Position numbers and translations under genes: made by a program. From Gemmatimonadota bacterium (lineage in GTDB: Bacteria; Gemmatimonadota; Gemmatimonadetes; Gemmatimonadales; Gemmatimonadaceae), in contig JAJPIM010000026.1 of the NCBI GenBank assembly GCA_021324775.1, positions 1 through 64,000 on the forward strand: 64,000 nucleotides of DNA. The letters run 5' to 3'. The notes beneath the pieces were generated by a model. It was not told the origin of the DNA, ran no database searches, and saw nothing but the letters and a program-made list of their open reading frames with translations. This document shows, piece by piece, positions 26,133 to 34,838 of this stretch; position 1 is the first letter of the stretch, and each line of letters starts with the position of its first letter.

Positions 26133-27329
26133 ATGAGGGTGCCGCGCCGGCAGCCGCCGGTCGTATCCCACGTGAGCCCGTCCGCGGTTCTGGCCGCAGC
26201 GCGCGTCGCGGCCCGCCGATACGCGGGGCGGGTGGATCGCGGAGACGAAGTCGTGCGGTCCGCGCTGAGCACCCGGTACGACGCCAGAGCCGTGGCGCTG
26301 ACGGACAGCGGAACTGCGGCGCTGGTGCTCGCGATGCGGCTCACGGCACCCCGGGGTACCGTCGCTCTTCCAGCCTACGGCTGCGTGGATCTCATCGCCG
26401 CGGCGGTCCGGGCGCGAGTGCGGGTGCGCCTCTACGACGTCGACCCCGCGACCCTCAGCCCTGATCTCGGCTCGGTGCGGCAGGCGCTCGGGCGCGGGGC
26501 GGACGCGATCGTCGTCGCCCACTTCTACGGCTACCCCGCGGACGTCCCTGGCGTGCGCGCATTGGCCGATGCCGCGGGAGCCCGGGTGATCGAAGACGCG
26601 GCCCAGCAGGCGGGCGGGCGGCTCGGAGGGGTGCGGCTCGGCGCATTCGGGCCGCTCAGCGTATTCAGTTTTGGGCGGGGCAAGGGCACCACCGGGGGGC
26701 GCGGCGGAGCGTTGCTTGCCACCGCGGAAGCCGGGGCGGCGGCCATCGGGGCGGTGGAAGCGGCGGGGCGTGCGATGCCGCCACGGGCGGCCGGATGGGG
26801 TGAAGTCGTGATCGCGGCGGCGCAATGGGTCCTCGGCCGCCCGGCGGCCTACGGGATCGCCGCATCGCTCCCTGGTCTCCACCTCGGAGAGACCATCTAT
26901 CATCCCGCCGGCGAGCCCGGTCCTCTCTCCCGCGCGGCTGCGGCGCTCGTGCGCCGCGGGTTGCCACATGCGGACGCCGAACGACTCGCGCGGGCGCGCG
27001 TGGCGGAATCACTCATTGCCCAACTGGCGCGCGTTCCCTCGTTCCATCCGGTGAGACCGATCGCAGGTGGGATGCCCGGGTATCTCCGGATGGCGGTGCT
27101 CGACGGGGCCGGGCGCCGCCCGGCGCCGGCCATGGGGATCGTCCGCAGCTACCCGCGCCCGCTCGCCGAGGAGCCCGAGCTGGCACCCATTATCCACCGT
27201 GGAGAACCCGACGCGCCCGGCGCGCGGGACATCTGCCGGACGTTGCTCACCCTTCCAGTTCACGAGTACGTGACCCTCGCGGACGAGCGGCAGATCGTCG
27301 AGTGGGCATCGTCGGTCGCGATGGGGTGA
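26133..27329 (+). CDS. DegT/DnrJ/EryC1/StrS family aminotransferase
   Basis: 398 residues from the ATG at 26133. Seen: PLP-binding region with the acid and motif IEDAAQQAGGRLGG, and the Schiff-base Lys in SFGRGKGTTGGRGG (about residue 184). Conserved NTD start TDSGTAALVLAMRL. Known: these enzymes aminate keto-sugars of nucleotide sugars during exopolysaccharide assembly. Atypical elements of the C-terminus (residues 200-300, rich in Ala/Gly) make the specific sugar unclear. Last gene of the plus group; a hairpin follows at 27361-27392. Confidence 0.8.
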   Translation: MRVPRRQPPVVSHVSPSAVLAAARVAARRYAGRVDRGDEVVRSALSTRYDARAVALTDSGTAALVLAMRLTAPRGTVALPAYGCVDLIAAAVRARVRVRLYDVDPATLSPDLGSVRQALGRGADAIVVAHFYGYPADVPGVRALADAAGARVIEDAAQQAGGRLGGVRLGAFGPLSVFSFGRGKGTTGGRGGALLATAEAGAAAIGAVEAAGRAMPPRAAGWGEVVIAAAQWVLGRPAAYGIAASLPGLHLGETIYHPAGEPGPLSRAAAALVRRGLPHADAERLARARVAESLIAQLARVPSFHPVRPIAGGMPGYLRMAVLDGAGRRPAPAMGIVRSYPRPLAEEPELAPIIHRGEPDAPGARDICRTLLTLPVHEYVTLADERQIVEWASSVAMG

Positions 27330-27360
27330 TCGCGCCGAGAAGAACGGCCTGGAAATTGGG

Positions 27361-27392
27361 GTGGGACCGATCCGGGGATTGGATCGTCCCAC
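27361..27392 (+). terminator. Hairpin after the aminotransferase gene
   Basis: GTGGGACCGATCC pairs with GGATCGTCCCAC across a seven-base loop GGGGATT (one bulged base). It lies 31 bases after the DegT stop. There is no T-tract, so it is a possible processing or Rho-related transcript end. Confidence 0.4.
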
Positions 27393-27561
27393 AGAGGCAG
27401 GCGAGTCGGACATACTGACCGCCTAGGAGCACGACCGACCCGAAATTGGGTCTGGCGCCGTAGAGGCTGCTGGCCTACGTTGCCAGACGTCGGGGCCGGG
27501 CGATAAAGCGTCGCCTGGAGTTACGCGGTGTACAGCCGCGCCCCGGCATGCAGGACCGGAT

Positions 27562-27593
27562 CGGCCCGCTATTCGGGCGGGCCGACGCTTTTT
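27562..27593 (+). terminator. Intrinsic terminator
   Basis: CGGCCCGC (27562-27569) pairs with GCGGGCCG (27577-27584) in an eight-pair stem with seven-base loop, followed by ACGC and five T. It lies about 230 bases after the DegT gene, immediately upstream of the first riboswitch, and would insulate the riboswitch gene from readthrough. Confidence 0.65.
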
Positions 27594-27619
27594 ACCTCCG
27601 GCGGGATCGTCGCCCTGCA

Positions 27620-27722
27620 CAGGGCTGCGACAAAGGCAAACCCGGCGAAAGCCGGCGACGCAAAGCCACGAGGCTACCGTCCGCGCGCAGCAGGATCAGC
27701 GCGGGCCACGCCAGTCGGGCCG
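27620..27722 (+). ncRNA. c-di-GMP-I (GEMM) riboswitch, copy 1
   Basis: The core GGCAAACC, a GAAA tetraloop stem (CGGC-GAAA-GCCG), GACGCAAAGCC and the GGCTAC segment match the GEMM-I consensus known from Vc2. A 3' helix follows, ending in GCCACGCCAGTC. The aptamer ends about 25 bases before the ATG at 27745, where AGGGGG lies 5 bases before the start. No terminator is seen between, so translational control is the simplest mechanism. Boundaries are approximate. Confidence 0.85.
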
Positions 27723-27744
27723 CCGAACAGACGCAGGGGGACAG

Positions 27745-30273
27745 ATGCGCGCGGCGAACACGCGGCCTGCGCTGGCGTTTGCGGTTACGCTAGCGGGAAT
27801 TCTGGGCGCCTTTGGCACGTACGGCTGCTTCAGCGGCCGCTCACTCACCGATCCCAGCTCGGGTAGTCCCGGCACCGGATTTCGCCCTCCGACATCGCCG
27901 ATCGCTCAGGTAGCGCTGTCGCCGTCGTCGATCAGCGGCAAGCCGGGCGACTCGACCACGATCACGGCGACCCTGAAGGACTCCTCTGGTGCGCAGGTGA
28001 CGGAATCGGCGGTCAACTGGTCGTCCACCGATTCGTCGGTCGCGACGGTGTCCGCCAACGGCCGCGTGCGGCTGTGGCACAAAGGGAGATCATGGATCAG
28101 CGTCAAAGTCGGCACCGTGACCGATTCCGTCCCGACCACGGTCACGAATCAGGTGCTGGCGACGATCCAGCTCTCACCCACGGCGATCAGCGGCGCCCCG
28201 GGCAGCTCCACGCAAATCACCGCCGTCCTCGACGATTCCACCGGCGCGCCGATGACGCCGTCGCCGGCGCTCAACTGGACCTCGTCCAACTCGTCCATCG
28301 CGAGCGTCTCGAGCTCGGGCCTCGTGACCCTGTCGAAGCAGGGTAGCGCGACGATCACGGCATCCGCGAGCGGCGTCTCGTCGGCCGTGGGGGTGACGGT
28401 AACCGCGCCCCCAGTGGGACCGGTGGCATCGATTGCGCTCTCTCCGGCCGCGATCACCGGCATTCCGGGCAATACCGCGCAGGTGTCCGCGGCCCTGACG
28501 GATGCGAACGGCAACGCCGTCACCGGAGTCGCGGTGTCGTGGTCCTCGTCCAACACGGCTGTGGCCACGGTCTCGTCCGGCGGTCTCGTGACCCTGGTCA
28601 ATCAGGGGGCGGCGACGATCAAGGCGTCGGCGGGTGGTGTGACAGCGACGATCGGCGCGACGGTCAACGCGGCTCCGGTCGCCTCGGTCGTACTCTCGCC
28701 CACATCGATCACGGGCGTGCCGGGCAACACGACGCAAGTGTCGGCGGTACTCAAGGACGCATCGGGCAATGCAGTTACGGGACAGACCGTGTCGTGGGCG
28801 TCGTCCGACGCGACCATCGCGAACGTCAGCTCAAGCGGACTCGTCACGCTCAAGAAGCAGGGGAGCACCACCATCACCGCCTCCGACGGAAGTATCTCGG
28901 CGACCGTAGCGGTGGTGGTGAACGCGCCGCCAGTCGCCGCGATCGCGCTCTCGCCCACGACGGTCACGGGCGTGCCGGGGAACACGGCGCAACTGTCGGC
29001 TGTTCCGGAAGACGCATCGGGCAATGCCATCAGCGGCGTCTCGCTCACGTGGTCGTCATCGAACACCGCGATCGCGACCGTGTCGGGCGGCACGGTGTCG
29101 CTGGTCAAGCAGGGGACGGCGACCATCACGGTGGCCGGTGCCGGCGTCTCGGCAACGGCGGCGGTGACGGTGAATGCTCCGGCGCCTCCGGTGGTCGCGG
29201 CGGTGGCAGTAACCCCCACCAGTCTCAGCCTCAATGCCGGACAGAGCGGCCAACTTACGGCGACCGCCGTGGACGCGTCAGGGAACGCCATACCTGGAGC
29301 GACGATATCTTGGACGTCATCGAACACCGGGATGGCGACTGTGTCTGGGACGGGGATGGTGCAGGCGATCGCGGCCGGTACCGTGATCATGACCGCAACG
29401 AGCGGCGGGCACACGGCGACGGCGAAAGTGCAGGTCGCGGCCGTGCAGCCGCCGAGCAGTGGGCCGAGCAACGGGTGGAACATGCCGGCCGGCATGACGA
29501 TCGTCTGCCAGACCGGTTCGGTCACGTCATCGTCCCCCGGATTCTCGATGCCGGCTGGCGGCTCCATCAATTTCGGCGGTCCGGTCCCGTGCGCGTGGAC
29601 GCGTAACGGCGGAAACGGCTCGATCGGCCTGGCGTCGTCTGGTACGAACCCCGACGGCTCGGCCAACAACGACGTGCAGCCTTCCGGCTACCGGGTGATG
29701 TTCCCGGCCGGCCAGGTGAACGACCCCGGGTGGGACATGTACTTCAACCACGCCGCCGGCACGGGCACCTACTACATCGGGTGGAAGCAGCGGTGGCAGC
29801 CGCTCGGCAGCTACGCGGCGTTGCTGTCGGCGATGAACAGCGGCGACAGCAAGGCGTGGGCGCCCAAGGGACCGTCGGGTGGAGATCTCACGATCATGTC
29901 GTGGATGGGCTTCAACAGCACGCCGGTCATCGGTCTCAATTTCCAGGGCGTCGATGGCCACAACATTCTGGACGTGAACCAGACCGGTGGCAGCGGCACG
30001 ATACCGGTGACGAGTGCGATGACGCTACCGGGCGTGGCGGCCGGAAACGGCGCGTGGGACCAGGAAGAAGTGCTGATCGTGGGGAATGGCACCACAAGCA
30101 CGAGCACGGTGTCGTTTTTCGTGAACGGTGTCGCGGTGGGGACCGCGACGGGCGTCACCAACGCGAATGCCTGGACCGCGACGGAGCAGTACCTGTCGCG
30201 CTCGATTTACTCCGGGACGCAGGCGCAGACCACGTATACGGATCTCGATCAGGTAACGGTCGCTGTGAAGTGA
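27745..30273 (+). CDS. Exported protein with six Ig-like (Big_2) domains and a C-terminal ConA-like domain
   Basis: 842 residues. Seen: signal peptide-like N-terminus (LAFAVTLAGILGAFGTYGC, with a Cys that may be lipidated, though the box is not ideal), then six repeats of about 85-90 residues (motifs such as LSPTSITGVPGNTTQVSAVL and VATVSSGGLVTL), then a unique C-terminal part of about 260 residues (PSGYRVMFPAG, WKQRWQPLGS) related to the downstream protein at 30832. Known: Big_2 domains are found in surface adhesins. Inferred: a c-di-GMP-controlled surface or matrix protein. No PEP-CTERM tail is seen. Confidence 0.9.
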   Translation: MRAANTRPALAFAVTLAGILGAFGTYGCFSGRSLTDPSSGSPGTGFRPPTSPIAQVALSPSSISGKPGDSTTITATLKDSSGAQVTESAVNWSSTDSSVATVSANGRVRLWHKGRSWISVKVGTVTDSVPTTVTNQVLATIQLSPTAISGAPGSSTQITAVLDDSTGAPMTPSPALNWTSSNSSIASVSSSGLVTLSKQGSATITASASGVSSAVGVTVTAPPVGPVASIALSPAAITGIPGNTAQVSAALTDANGNAVTGVAVSWSSSNTAVATVSSGGLVTLVNQGAATIKASAGGVTATIGATVNAAPVASVVLSPTSITGVPGNTTQVSAVLKDASGNAVTGQTVSWASSDATIANVSSSGLVTLKKQGSTTITASDGSISATVAVVVNAPPVAAIALSPTTVTGVPGNTAQLSAVPEDASGNAISGVSLTWSSSNTAIATVSGGTVSLVKQGTATITVAGAGVSATAAVTVNAPAPPVVAAVAVTPTSLSLNAGQSGQLTATAVDASGNAIPGATISWTSSNTGMATVSGTGMVQAIAAGTVIMTATSGGHTATAKVQVAAVQPPSSGPSNGWNMPAGMTIVCQTGSVTSSSPGFSMPAGGSINFGGPVPCAWTRNGGNGSIGLASSGTNPDGSANNDVQPSGYRVMFPAGQVNDPGWDMYFNHAAGTGTYYIGWKQRWQPLGSYAALLSAMNSGDSKAWAPKGPSGGDLTIMSWMGFNSTPVIGLNFQGVDGHNILDVNQTGGSGTIPVTSAMTLPGVAAGNGAWDQEEVLIVGNGTTSTSTVSFFVNGVAVGTATGVTNANAWTATEQYLSRSIYSGTQAQTTYTDLDQVTVAVK

Positions 30274-30326
30274 GAGCGTGAGTTGAGACTCTGATGCGGC
30301 AGTGATGTCTCAGGCAGCAGTGCTGG

Positions 30327-30352
30327 CGGCCCCGTCGTGATCGGCGGGGCCG
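30327..30352 (+). terminator. Terminator-like hairpin after the Ig-domain gene
   Basis: CGGCCCCG (30327-30334) and CGGGGCCG (30345-30352) form an eight-pair stem with a ten-base loop. Only a loose T-rich segment (TCTGCGTTTCTC) follows. Located 54 bases after the stop. Confidence 0.6.
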
Positions 30353-30632
30353 TCTGCGTTTCTCGACCTCTCGAGGGGACACCGCGAACATCAGCCTCAA
30401 CCGTGTGGTGCGATGGACTCGCATCATCGGGAGGAAAAACGCTCCGGCGAATACGCCGCGCGACATTTTGACCGAACCATCGCGGCGCCGATGCGCCGCA
30501 GCGCCGGCGCTTCACGAAAAGAGCGGAGCGTTCGGTGGCCGGGACAATCGCTCCGGCATCATTTGGCGTCGCGGGATGACGCGCGTGGGACGATTGACAT
30601 CTGGTCGCTGAAAAAAAATTCTTCGAGAGGGG
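30353..30632 (+). promoter_or_regulatory. Upstream spacer with a -35-like TTGACA
   Basis: Nearly gene-free. A perfect TTGACA lies at 30594-30599 followed by an A-rich stretch, but its partner at the correct distance (AATTCT) is poor. An inverted repeat GGAGCG/CGCTCC is seen around 30520-30560. No coding feature is supported. Confidence 0.25.
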
Positions 30633-30660
30633 TTGCGCGATCATGTCGCCGCTGTATTGT
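30633..30660 (+). promoter_or_regulatory. Predicted promoter of the second riboswitch gene
   Basis: TTGCGC (30633-30638) and TATTGT (30655-30660) are 16 bases apart. The predicted transcript start at about 30667 lies some 30 bases before the aptamer. The match is moderate. Confidence 0.4.
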
Positions 30661-30697
30661 GTAGGCGTCACCCAGTTGCGCGTCTGCGGAACACTGC

Positions 30698-30803
30698 AGG
30701 CCACACGCAACCCTGGCAAACCCGCCGAAAGGCGGTGACGCAAAGCTCTGGGGGCTACAGCACACGCAGATGTCTCGCGAGTGCCACGCCAGTCCGGCTA
30801 CCT
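30698..30803 (+). ncRNA. c-di-GMP-I (GEMM) riboswitch, copy 2
   Basis: The core GGCAAACC, stem CGCC-GAAA-GGCG, and GACGCAAAGC match copy 1, as does the 3' element GCCACGCCAGTC. The aptamer is followed after a few bases by CCTCA (30801-30805), which is complementary to TGAGG (30819-30823) at the ribosome binding site, so ligand binding could change access to it. Boundaries approximate. Confidence 0.85.
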
Positions 30804-30831
30804 CACAATATCGTAGGATGAGGAACCAGCC

Positions 30832-32166
30832 ATGCCCTCAGTGCAGGACTGCGGCCGCGCGTTTGCGCGGGCCCGCTGGCCGCGACTGGCACGCCGGCTT
30901 TTCACGCGGTCCGCCATCTCGTTGTTCGCCCTCGCGTCGACGTTCGCTGCATGCAATGATTCGCCATCCCCGCCGACCGCACCGCGGGACGCGGCGTTGG
31001 CCGGGGGTGACGTGACGGTTCATGCCGCCTCCGTCGCGTATCCGATCGTCACCATCCAACCGACGGTGACCACGATCGCAGTCGGGGCCAAAGTGACGCT
31101 GCGCGCCAAGCTCTCGGAGGGAAGCGCCTCGTGGATGGGCAAGAAGACGACCTGGCGCAGCTCGGACACGACCATCTTGTCGGTGGCGATCGCCAACTGG
31201 GGTGGTGCGGGCGGCGACGAGGGCATCTTCACCGGCAAGAAGGCCGGGAAGGCGACTATCACCGCCACCACGGAGAGCCAGACCGTCGGATCGATGGCCG
31301 TCACCGTGACGAGCACCTCCGGCGGGTCGACGCCACCGCCGCCCACGACTCCCGCGCCAGCGCCAGCGCCGGCGCCGGCACCGACCCCACCCATTCTCGC
31401 GGGCACCACGCATCAGCCGTCCGGCTACATCGCGGTGGTGAACACCGGCCCGCTGACCAGCGGCCCGACGGGCCACAACACCTCCTGGACGTCAGGCGGC
31501 CCGATTCCCATGACCTGGACGCTGGTACAGGGGACGCCAGCCGCAAACATGGGCCTTTCCAGTGCGGCATCTACCGAGCCGCAGAGCGAGGGATACCGAA
31601 TCTATTTCCCGGCGGGCGCGCAAAACGACGCCGCGGTCGCGGCCTCGCTGCCGTTCACGCCGGTCGGTGGCGGCAGCATCTACGCCCGGTGGCGAATGCG
31701 GCTCGGGTCGACATGGTCGACGAGCGCAATGAACGCGCAGTCGAGCAAGCTCTTCGCGCCCAAAGACGTCAACAGCGCCAACGACGACATCGTCATGGCC
31801 TACCTGCCGTCGCCCGTGAACTACGCCGCAGGCGTTGGGCTCCAGGGTCCGACGACCGCGAACGTCCCGAACAACAATGTGGCGACGCCGGCGTCGACGG
31901 ACATGTACGCCGCAGGTGTGTGGAACCAGATCGAAGTGCTGATCACTGCGGACAGCCCGGCTGGTGCTGGCAACGGTACCGTGACGGTCTGGGTGAACGG
32001 CGTACAGGGAGCCAAGACGACCGGCGTCTCGATCTTCTCGTCGAGCGAGAAGATGCAGTGGCGGAACTGGTCGATCTACGCCGCGCGCGCCGTGTACAGC
32101 GGCGTCCAGGCGAAGACGACGTTCGAAGACATCGACAACCTGTATGTCGCGGTAAGTCCGAACTGA
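30832..32166 (+). CDS. Lipoprotein-like exported protein with Ig-like and ConA-like domains
   Basis: 444 residues. GAGGA seven bases before the ATG at 30832 supports the start. Seen: signal with lipobox-like STFAAC (probable lipoprotein), one Ig-like domain (VTTIAVGAKVTLRAKLSE), a Pro/Ala linker (TPPPPTTPAPAPAP) and a C-terminal domain sharing SGYRIYFPAG-type, WR-type and VYSGxQAxTTxxDxDxxxVA ending with the 27745 protein. Known: similar sandwich folds occur in glycan-binding and lyase proteins. Inferred: surface glycan binding under c-di-GMP control. A strong hairpin follows the stop. Confidence 0.88.
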   Translation: MPSVQDCGRAFARARWPRLARRLFTRSAISLFALASTFAACNDSPSPPTAPRDAALAGGDVTVHAASVAYPIVTIQPTVTTIAVGAKVTLRAKLSEGSASWMGKKTTWRSSDTTILSVAIANWGGAGGDEGIFTGKKAGKATITATTESQTVGSMAVTVTSTSGGSTPPPPTTPAPAPAPAPAPTPPILAGTTHQPSGYIAVVNTGPLTSGPTGHNTSWTSGGPIPMTWTLVQGTPAANMGLSSAASTEPQSEGYRIYFPAGAQNDAAVAASLPFTPVGGGSIYARWRMRLGSTWSTSAMNAQSSKLFAPKDVNSANDDIVMAYLPSPVNYAAGVGLQGPTTANVPNNNVATPASTDMYAAGVWNQIEVLITADSPAGAGNGTVTVWVNGVQGAKTTGVSIFSSSEKMQWRNWSIYAARAVYSGVQAKTTFEDIDNLYVAVSPN

Positions 32167-32181
32167 TCCAGGCGGCAGCAC

Positions 32182-32214
32182 TCCCGGCGGGACAGACGCA
32201 GCGTTCCGCCGGGA
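32182..32214 (+). terminator. Hairpin after the second riboswitch gene
   Basis: TCCCGGCGG (32182-32190) pairs perfectly with CCGCCGGGA (32206-32214). No T-tract follows. It stands 16 bases after the stop and probably helps to end or protect the transcript. Confidence 0.45.
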
Positions 32215-32250
32215 TCGCACCAACTCAGATTTGAACGGAGCGCGATGGTG

Positions 32251-32287
32251 AGAGCGGGGTAGCGCGTGAGTTGCGCTGCCCCGCTCT
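32251..32287. terminator. Convergent 15-bp stem-loop
   Basis: AGAGCGGGGTAGCGC and GCGCTGCCCCGCTCT pair with one wobble and a seven-base loop. The right arm overlaps the stop of the minus-strand GT2 gene. It lies between convergent genes, so a bidirectional terminator is likely despite the weak T-run. Confidence 0.55.
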
Positions 32288-33542
32288 ATCCGTTTGGGGA
32301 ATCCCCTGGAGCGCTGCCCTCGCCGGTGGGCGCCGGTGCCGGAGTGGCCGGCTCGTGGCGGTCTGTGCGCACCCAGGGCTTGTTGGCCAGACGGCTCAGC
32401 GATGCGAGTTGGATGCCGAGACGCCAGAACACGTAGAACGGGAGAAACGCGAACGCGCCGACGGCGCGCACGGGCTCCGGATCTCGCGCCAGAGCGATCG
32501 TGGTATAGGCGATCGGCCGCACCAGCGACGCGAGAAGTGCCACGGCGATCCCCGCGCCCCAGGGCAGTCCTCCGAACGCCGCGATCGCGGCGAGTACGAC
32601 CGCGCTCCCGAGGTGTGCCGCCGGGCCGAGCGCCATCATTTCCGCGAGACAATCGAGCTTTTGGCGGCCGCTGATCCGGCGGCTGCGAAGGATGGCCGGC
32701 CCGTAGGTACGTAGCACCGTGAGACGGCCTGCGGTCCATCGCTTGCGCTGGCTCGCACTCTGCCCGAGCGACCGCGCTTCCTGGGCACCCAGGTGGGCGT
32801 CCTCGGCGCCGACACACCGCACACCGGCCGCCGTCATGCTGGCGTAGATCTCCCAGGTCTCCGAGAGCGAGAACGCCGACCAGCCAAACTCGCCGAGCAC
32901 ACCGGTCCCGATGCAGAGCCCGTCGCCCAGGGGCACGTTGAGACCGGCATGCACCTTGATCGCGTTCACGACCTGGAATCGCACGGCCGACCACACGCGG
33001 GCCATTCGCGTGACGGCACTCTCGCCCGGATTGCTGACATCGATGTAGCCTTGCACGACCTTCGAGCCGAGGGGCGAGCGTCGCGCGAGCGCGCGCAGGA
33101 ATCCGGGATCGACGATGGAGTCGGCGTCGAGCACGATGACCGCATCGTAGTCCGCCAGCGTGACGCGCTCGAGCGCCCAGGCCACGGCCCACGGCTTTCC
33201 GCGCTGCCCGAGATTCGTACGCTCGAGACAGCGAACTCCTCGCGAACGGACCCGGTCCGAGGTGGCGTCCGTGCAGTTGTCCGCCACCACCAGCGTCTCG
33301 GCGCGGTCCGCAGGATACTGGAGCTGCTGCAGCGACGCGAGACAGGCGTCGATGAGGATTTCCTCGTCGTGCGCGGGGATCAGGATGAGGAACCGCGGAG
33401 TCGCGGCCGGAGGTCCGGCGGGCGGGAGGTCGTTCGATCGCGCCGGTAGCAGGACGCTCAACAGGTCGGAGATCGTGGGAAGGAGAAACACCGCCGCGAG
33501 CACGGCGAGCACGCCCGACAACAGCCCCGCGAGCGCCATCAT
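32286..33542 (-). CDS. Membrane GT2 glycosyltransferase
   Basis: 418 residues from the ATG at 33542 (the hydrophobic helix MMALAGLLSGVLAVLAAVF directly follows, while the sequence upstream is not family-like). Seen: GT2 core with IPAHDEE, VVADNCTDAT, DxD in VLDADSIVD, and QRKRW, then three C-terminal helices, the cellulose synthase-like architecture. Known: polymerises or adds sugars from nucleotide sugars. It stands alone on the minus strand, convergent with the riboswitch genes and divergent to the deacetylase gene. Confidence 0.85.
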   Translation of the reverse strand: MMALAGLLSGVLAVLAAVFLLPTISDLLSVLLPARSNDLPPAGPPAATPRFLILIPAHDEEILIDACLASLQQLQYPADRAETLVVADNCTDATSDRVRSRGVRCLERTNLGQRGKPWAVAWALERVTLADYDAVIVLDADSIVDPGFLRALARRSPLGSKVVQGYIDVSNPGESAVTRMARVWSAVRFQVVNAIKVHAGLNVPLGDGLCIGTGVLGEFGWSAFSLSETWEIYASMTAAGVRCVGAEDAHLGAQEARSLGQSASQRKRWTAGRLTVLRTYGPAILRSRRISGRQKLDCLAEMMALGPAAHLGSAVVLAAIAAFGGLPWGAGIAVALLASLVRPIAYTTIALARDPEPVRAVGAFAFLPFYVFWRLGIQLASLSRLANKPWVRTDRHEPATPAPAPTGEGSAPGDSPNG

Positions 33543-33769
33543 TGATCGAATCTGAGTAGACCGATTGGCAATGTACAGGAGGCTCAGGGGATCACGCGGG
33601 CGCGGCATCGCCTCGCGGCCTATGGCTGCCGCCACTGGTGCACCATCTTTCCCGGCAGGTGCGGGGCGCTGGACGCCGCCGAACACCATCACCGGGATGA
33701 GACGATCGAGAGACTCGCGAAGCACGTGACGGCGGCGGCCCGCTGGCGGCACCCGAATCCGGCGAGCTC

Positions 33770-34714
33770 GTGACCGCGCGGCGCCGCACGAAGGCGATCG
33801 TGGAGCGCGTCCTGGTCACCGGCGGCGCAGCGGCGTGGAGCGCGCGGCGCCACCGGGGCGGAGTCTGCATTCTCGCATATCACAACATCGTACCCGGCAC
33901 GCTTCGCGGCGTGGGTGATGCGTCGCTGCATTTGGCGGACAGTGATTTCCGGCGGCAGCTCGATGAGATCGGGCGCCGGTACGAGGTGGTGCCGGTGACC
34001 GAGGTGTTGGCCGGATCGTCGCGTCCCCGCCGAGCGCGCGTAGCGATCACGTTCGATGATGCGTACCTCGGCGCCGTCACCCTCGGGGTCGAGGAGCTCG
34101 CGCGCCGAGGGTGGCCCGCGACGATCTTCGTGCCGCCGGGGTTGCTGGGGCGCCGCGCGATGTGGTGGGACTCGTTCGTGCTCGCGGAGACGGCGCGTGG
34201 TGTGTCGTCCGCACCCGGCGTCCGAACGCAAGCGCTCACTGACTGCGGCGGGCGTGACGCTCGCGTCCGGGAGGTTGCGGCGCGCGACGGGTGGGGCATC
34301 CGCGATGTGCCGGAGGTCGCGCTGACGGCGACCGAGGCGGAACTGGCGGCGGCATGTCGCCGTCACGATGGGCTATCGCTGGGGTCGCATACGTGGTCGC
34401 ATCCCAACCTCGCGCGCTCGGCCGAGTCCGAGCTTGCGGACGAGATGCGGCCACCGCTCGAGTGGCTGCGCGCGCGGTACGAGCGCACCATCCCGTGGCT
34501 CGCCTATCCCTATGGCCTTACCAACCCGCCGGCCGCCGCGGCGGCGCGAGCGGCCGGGTACGAGGCCGCGGTGCTGGTCTCCGGCGGGTGGGCAATGCCG
34601 CCAATTCGTGACCCGTTTGCAGTTCCGCGCGTGAACATCCCGGCAGGACTGAGCGCCGATGGGTTCGCGCTGCGGCTGTCGGGGGTGTTGAGCCCTGGCG
34701 CCCCGCAATCGTGA
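33770..34714 (+). CDS. NodB-type polysaccharide deacetylase
   Basis: 314 residues from GTG 33770. Seen: motif 1 TFDDAYLG, motif 2 SLGSHTWSHPNL (both His), and IPWLAYPYGLTNPPA; the fold begins near CILAYHNIV. No signal peptide. Known: removes acetyl groups from N-acetyl sugars using a divalent metal. Catalytic residues look intact, unlike the fused domain of the gene at 54427. It is 124 bases before the ATP-grasp gene, whose promoter lies in between, so transcripts may be separate. Confidence 0.85.
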   Translation: MTARRRTKAIVERVLVTGGAAAWSARRHRGGVCILAYHNIVPGTLRGVGDASLHLADSDFRRQLDEIGRRYEVVPVTEVLAGSSRPRRARVAITFDDAYLGAVTLGVEELARRGWPATIFVPPGLLGRRAMWWDSFVLAETARGVSSAPGVRTQALTDCGGRDARVREVAARDGWGIRDVPEVALTATEAELAAACRRHDGLSLGSHTWSHPNLARSAESELADEMRPPLEWLRARYERTIPWLAYPYGLTNPPAAAAARAAGYEAAVLVSGGWAMPPIRDPFAVPRVNIPAGLSADGFALRLSGVLSPGAPQS

Positions 34715-34759
34715 TCTGTTCCTGCCGGCTACGCGGGCGCCGCAGCCTGGCCTTCCCTA

Positions 34760-34807
34760 CTAACAGGCTATCTAAGCGATTGTATAATAACAACTTACGC
34801 CTGTTAG
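34760..34807 (+). promoter_or_regulatory. Promoter flanked by an inverted repeat
   Basis: TATAAT at 34783-34788 lies 17 bases after CTAACA (34760-34765). A perfect nine-base inverted repeat, CTAACAGGC (34760-34768) and GCCTGTTAG (34799-34807), brackets it: the left arm is the -35 itself and the right arm lies just past the expected start of transcription. A further partial copy (AACAGGC) is at 34822-34828. The arrangement suggests an operator. Confidence 0.6.
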
Positions 34808-34838
34808 CCATTCGGGGCCGAAACAGGCGGAAACGATC

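Noticed and set aside
27462-27490. Sigma-54-like element TGGC/TTGC upstream of the first riboswitch
   Set aside because: GG to GC distance is ten bases rather than twelve, so it does not fit.
29400-32166. PEP-CTERM or LPXTG sorting tail on the exported proteins
   Set aside because: The C-termini end in the shared domain with no hydrophobic tail or sorting motif.
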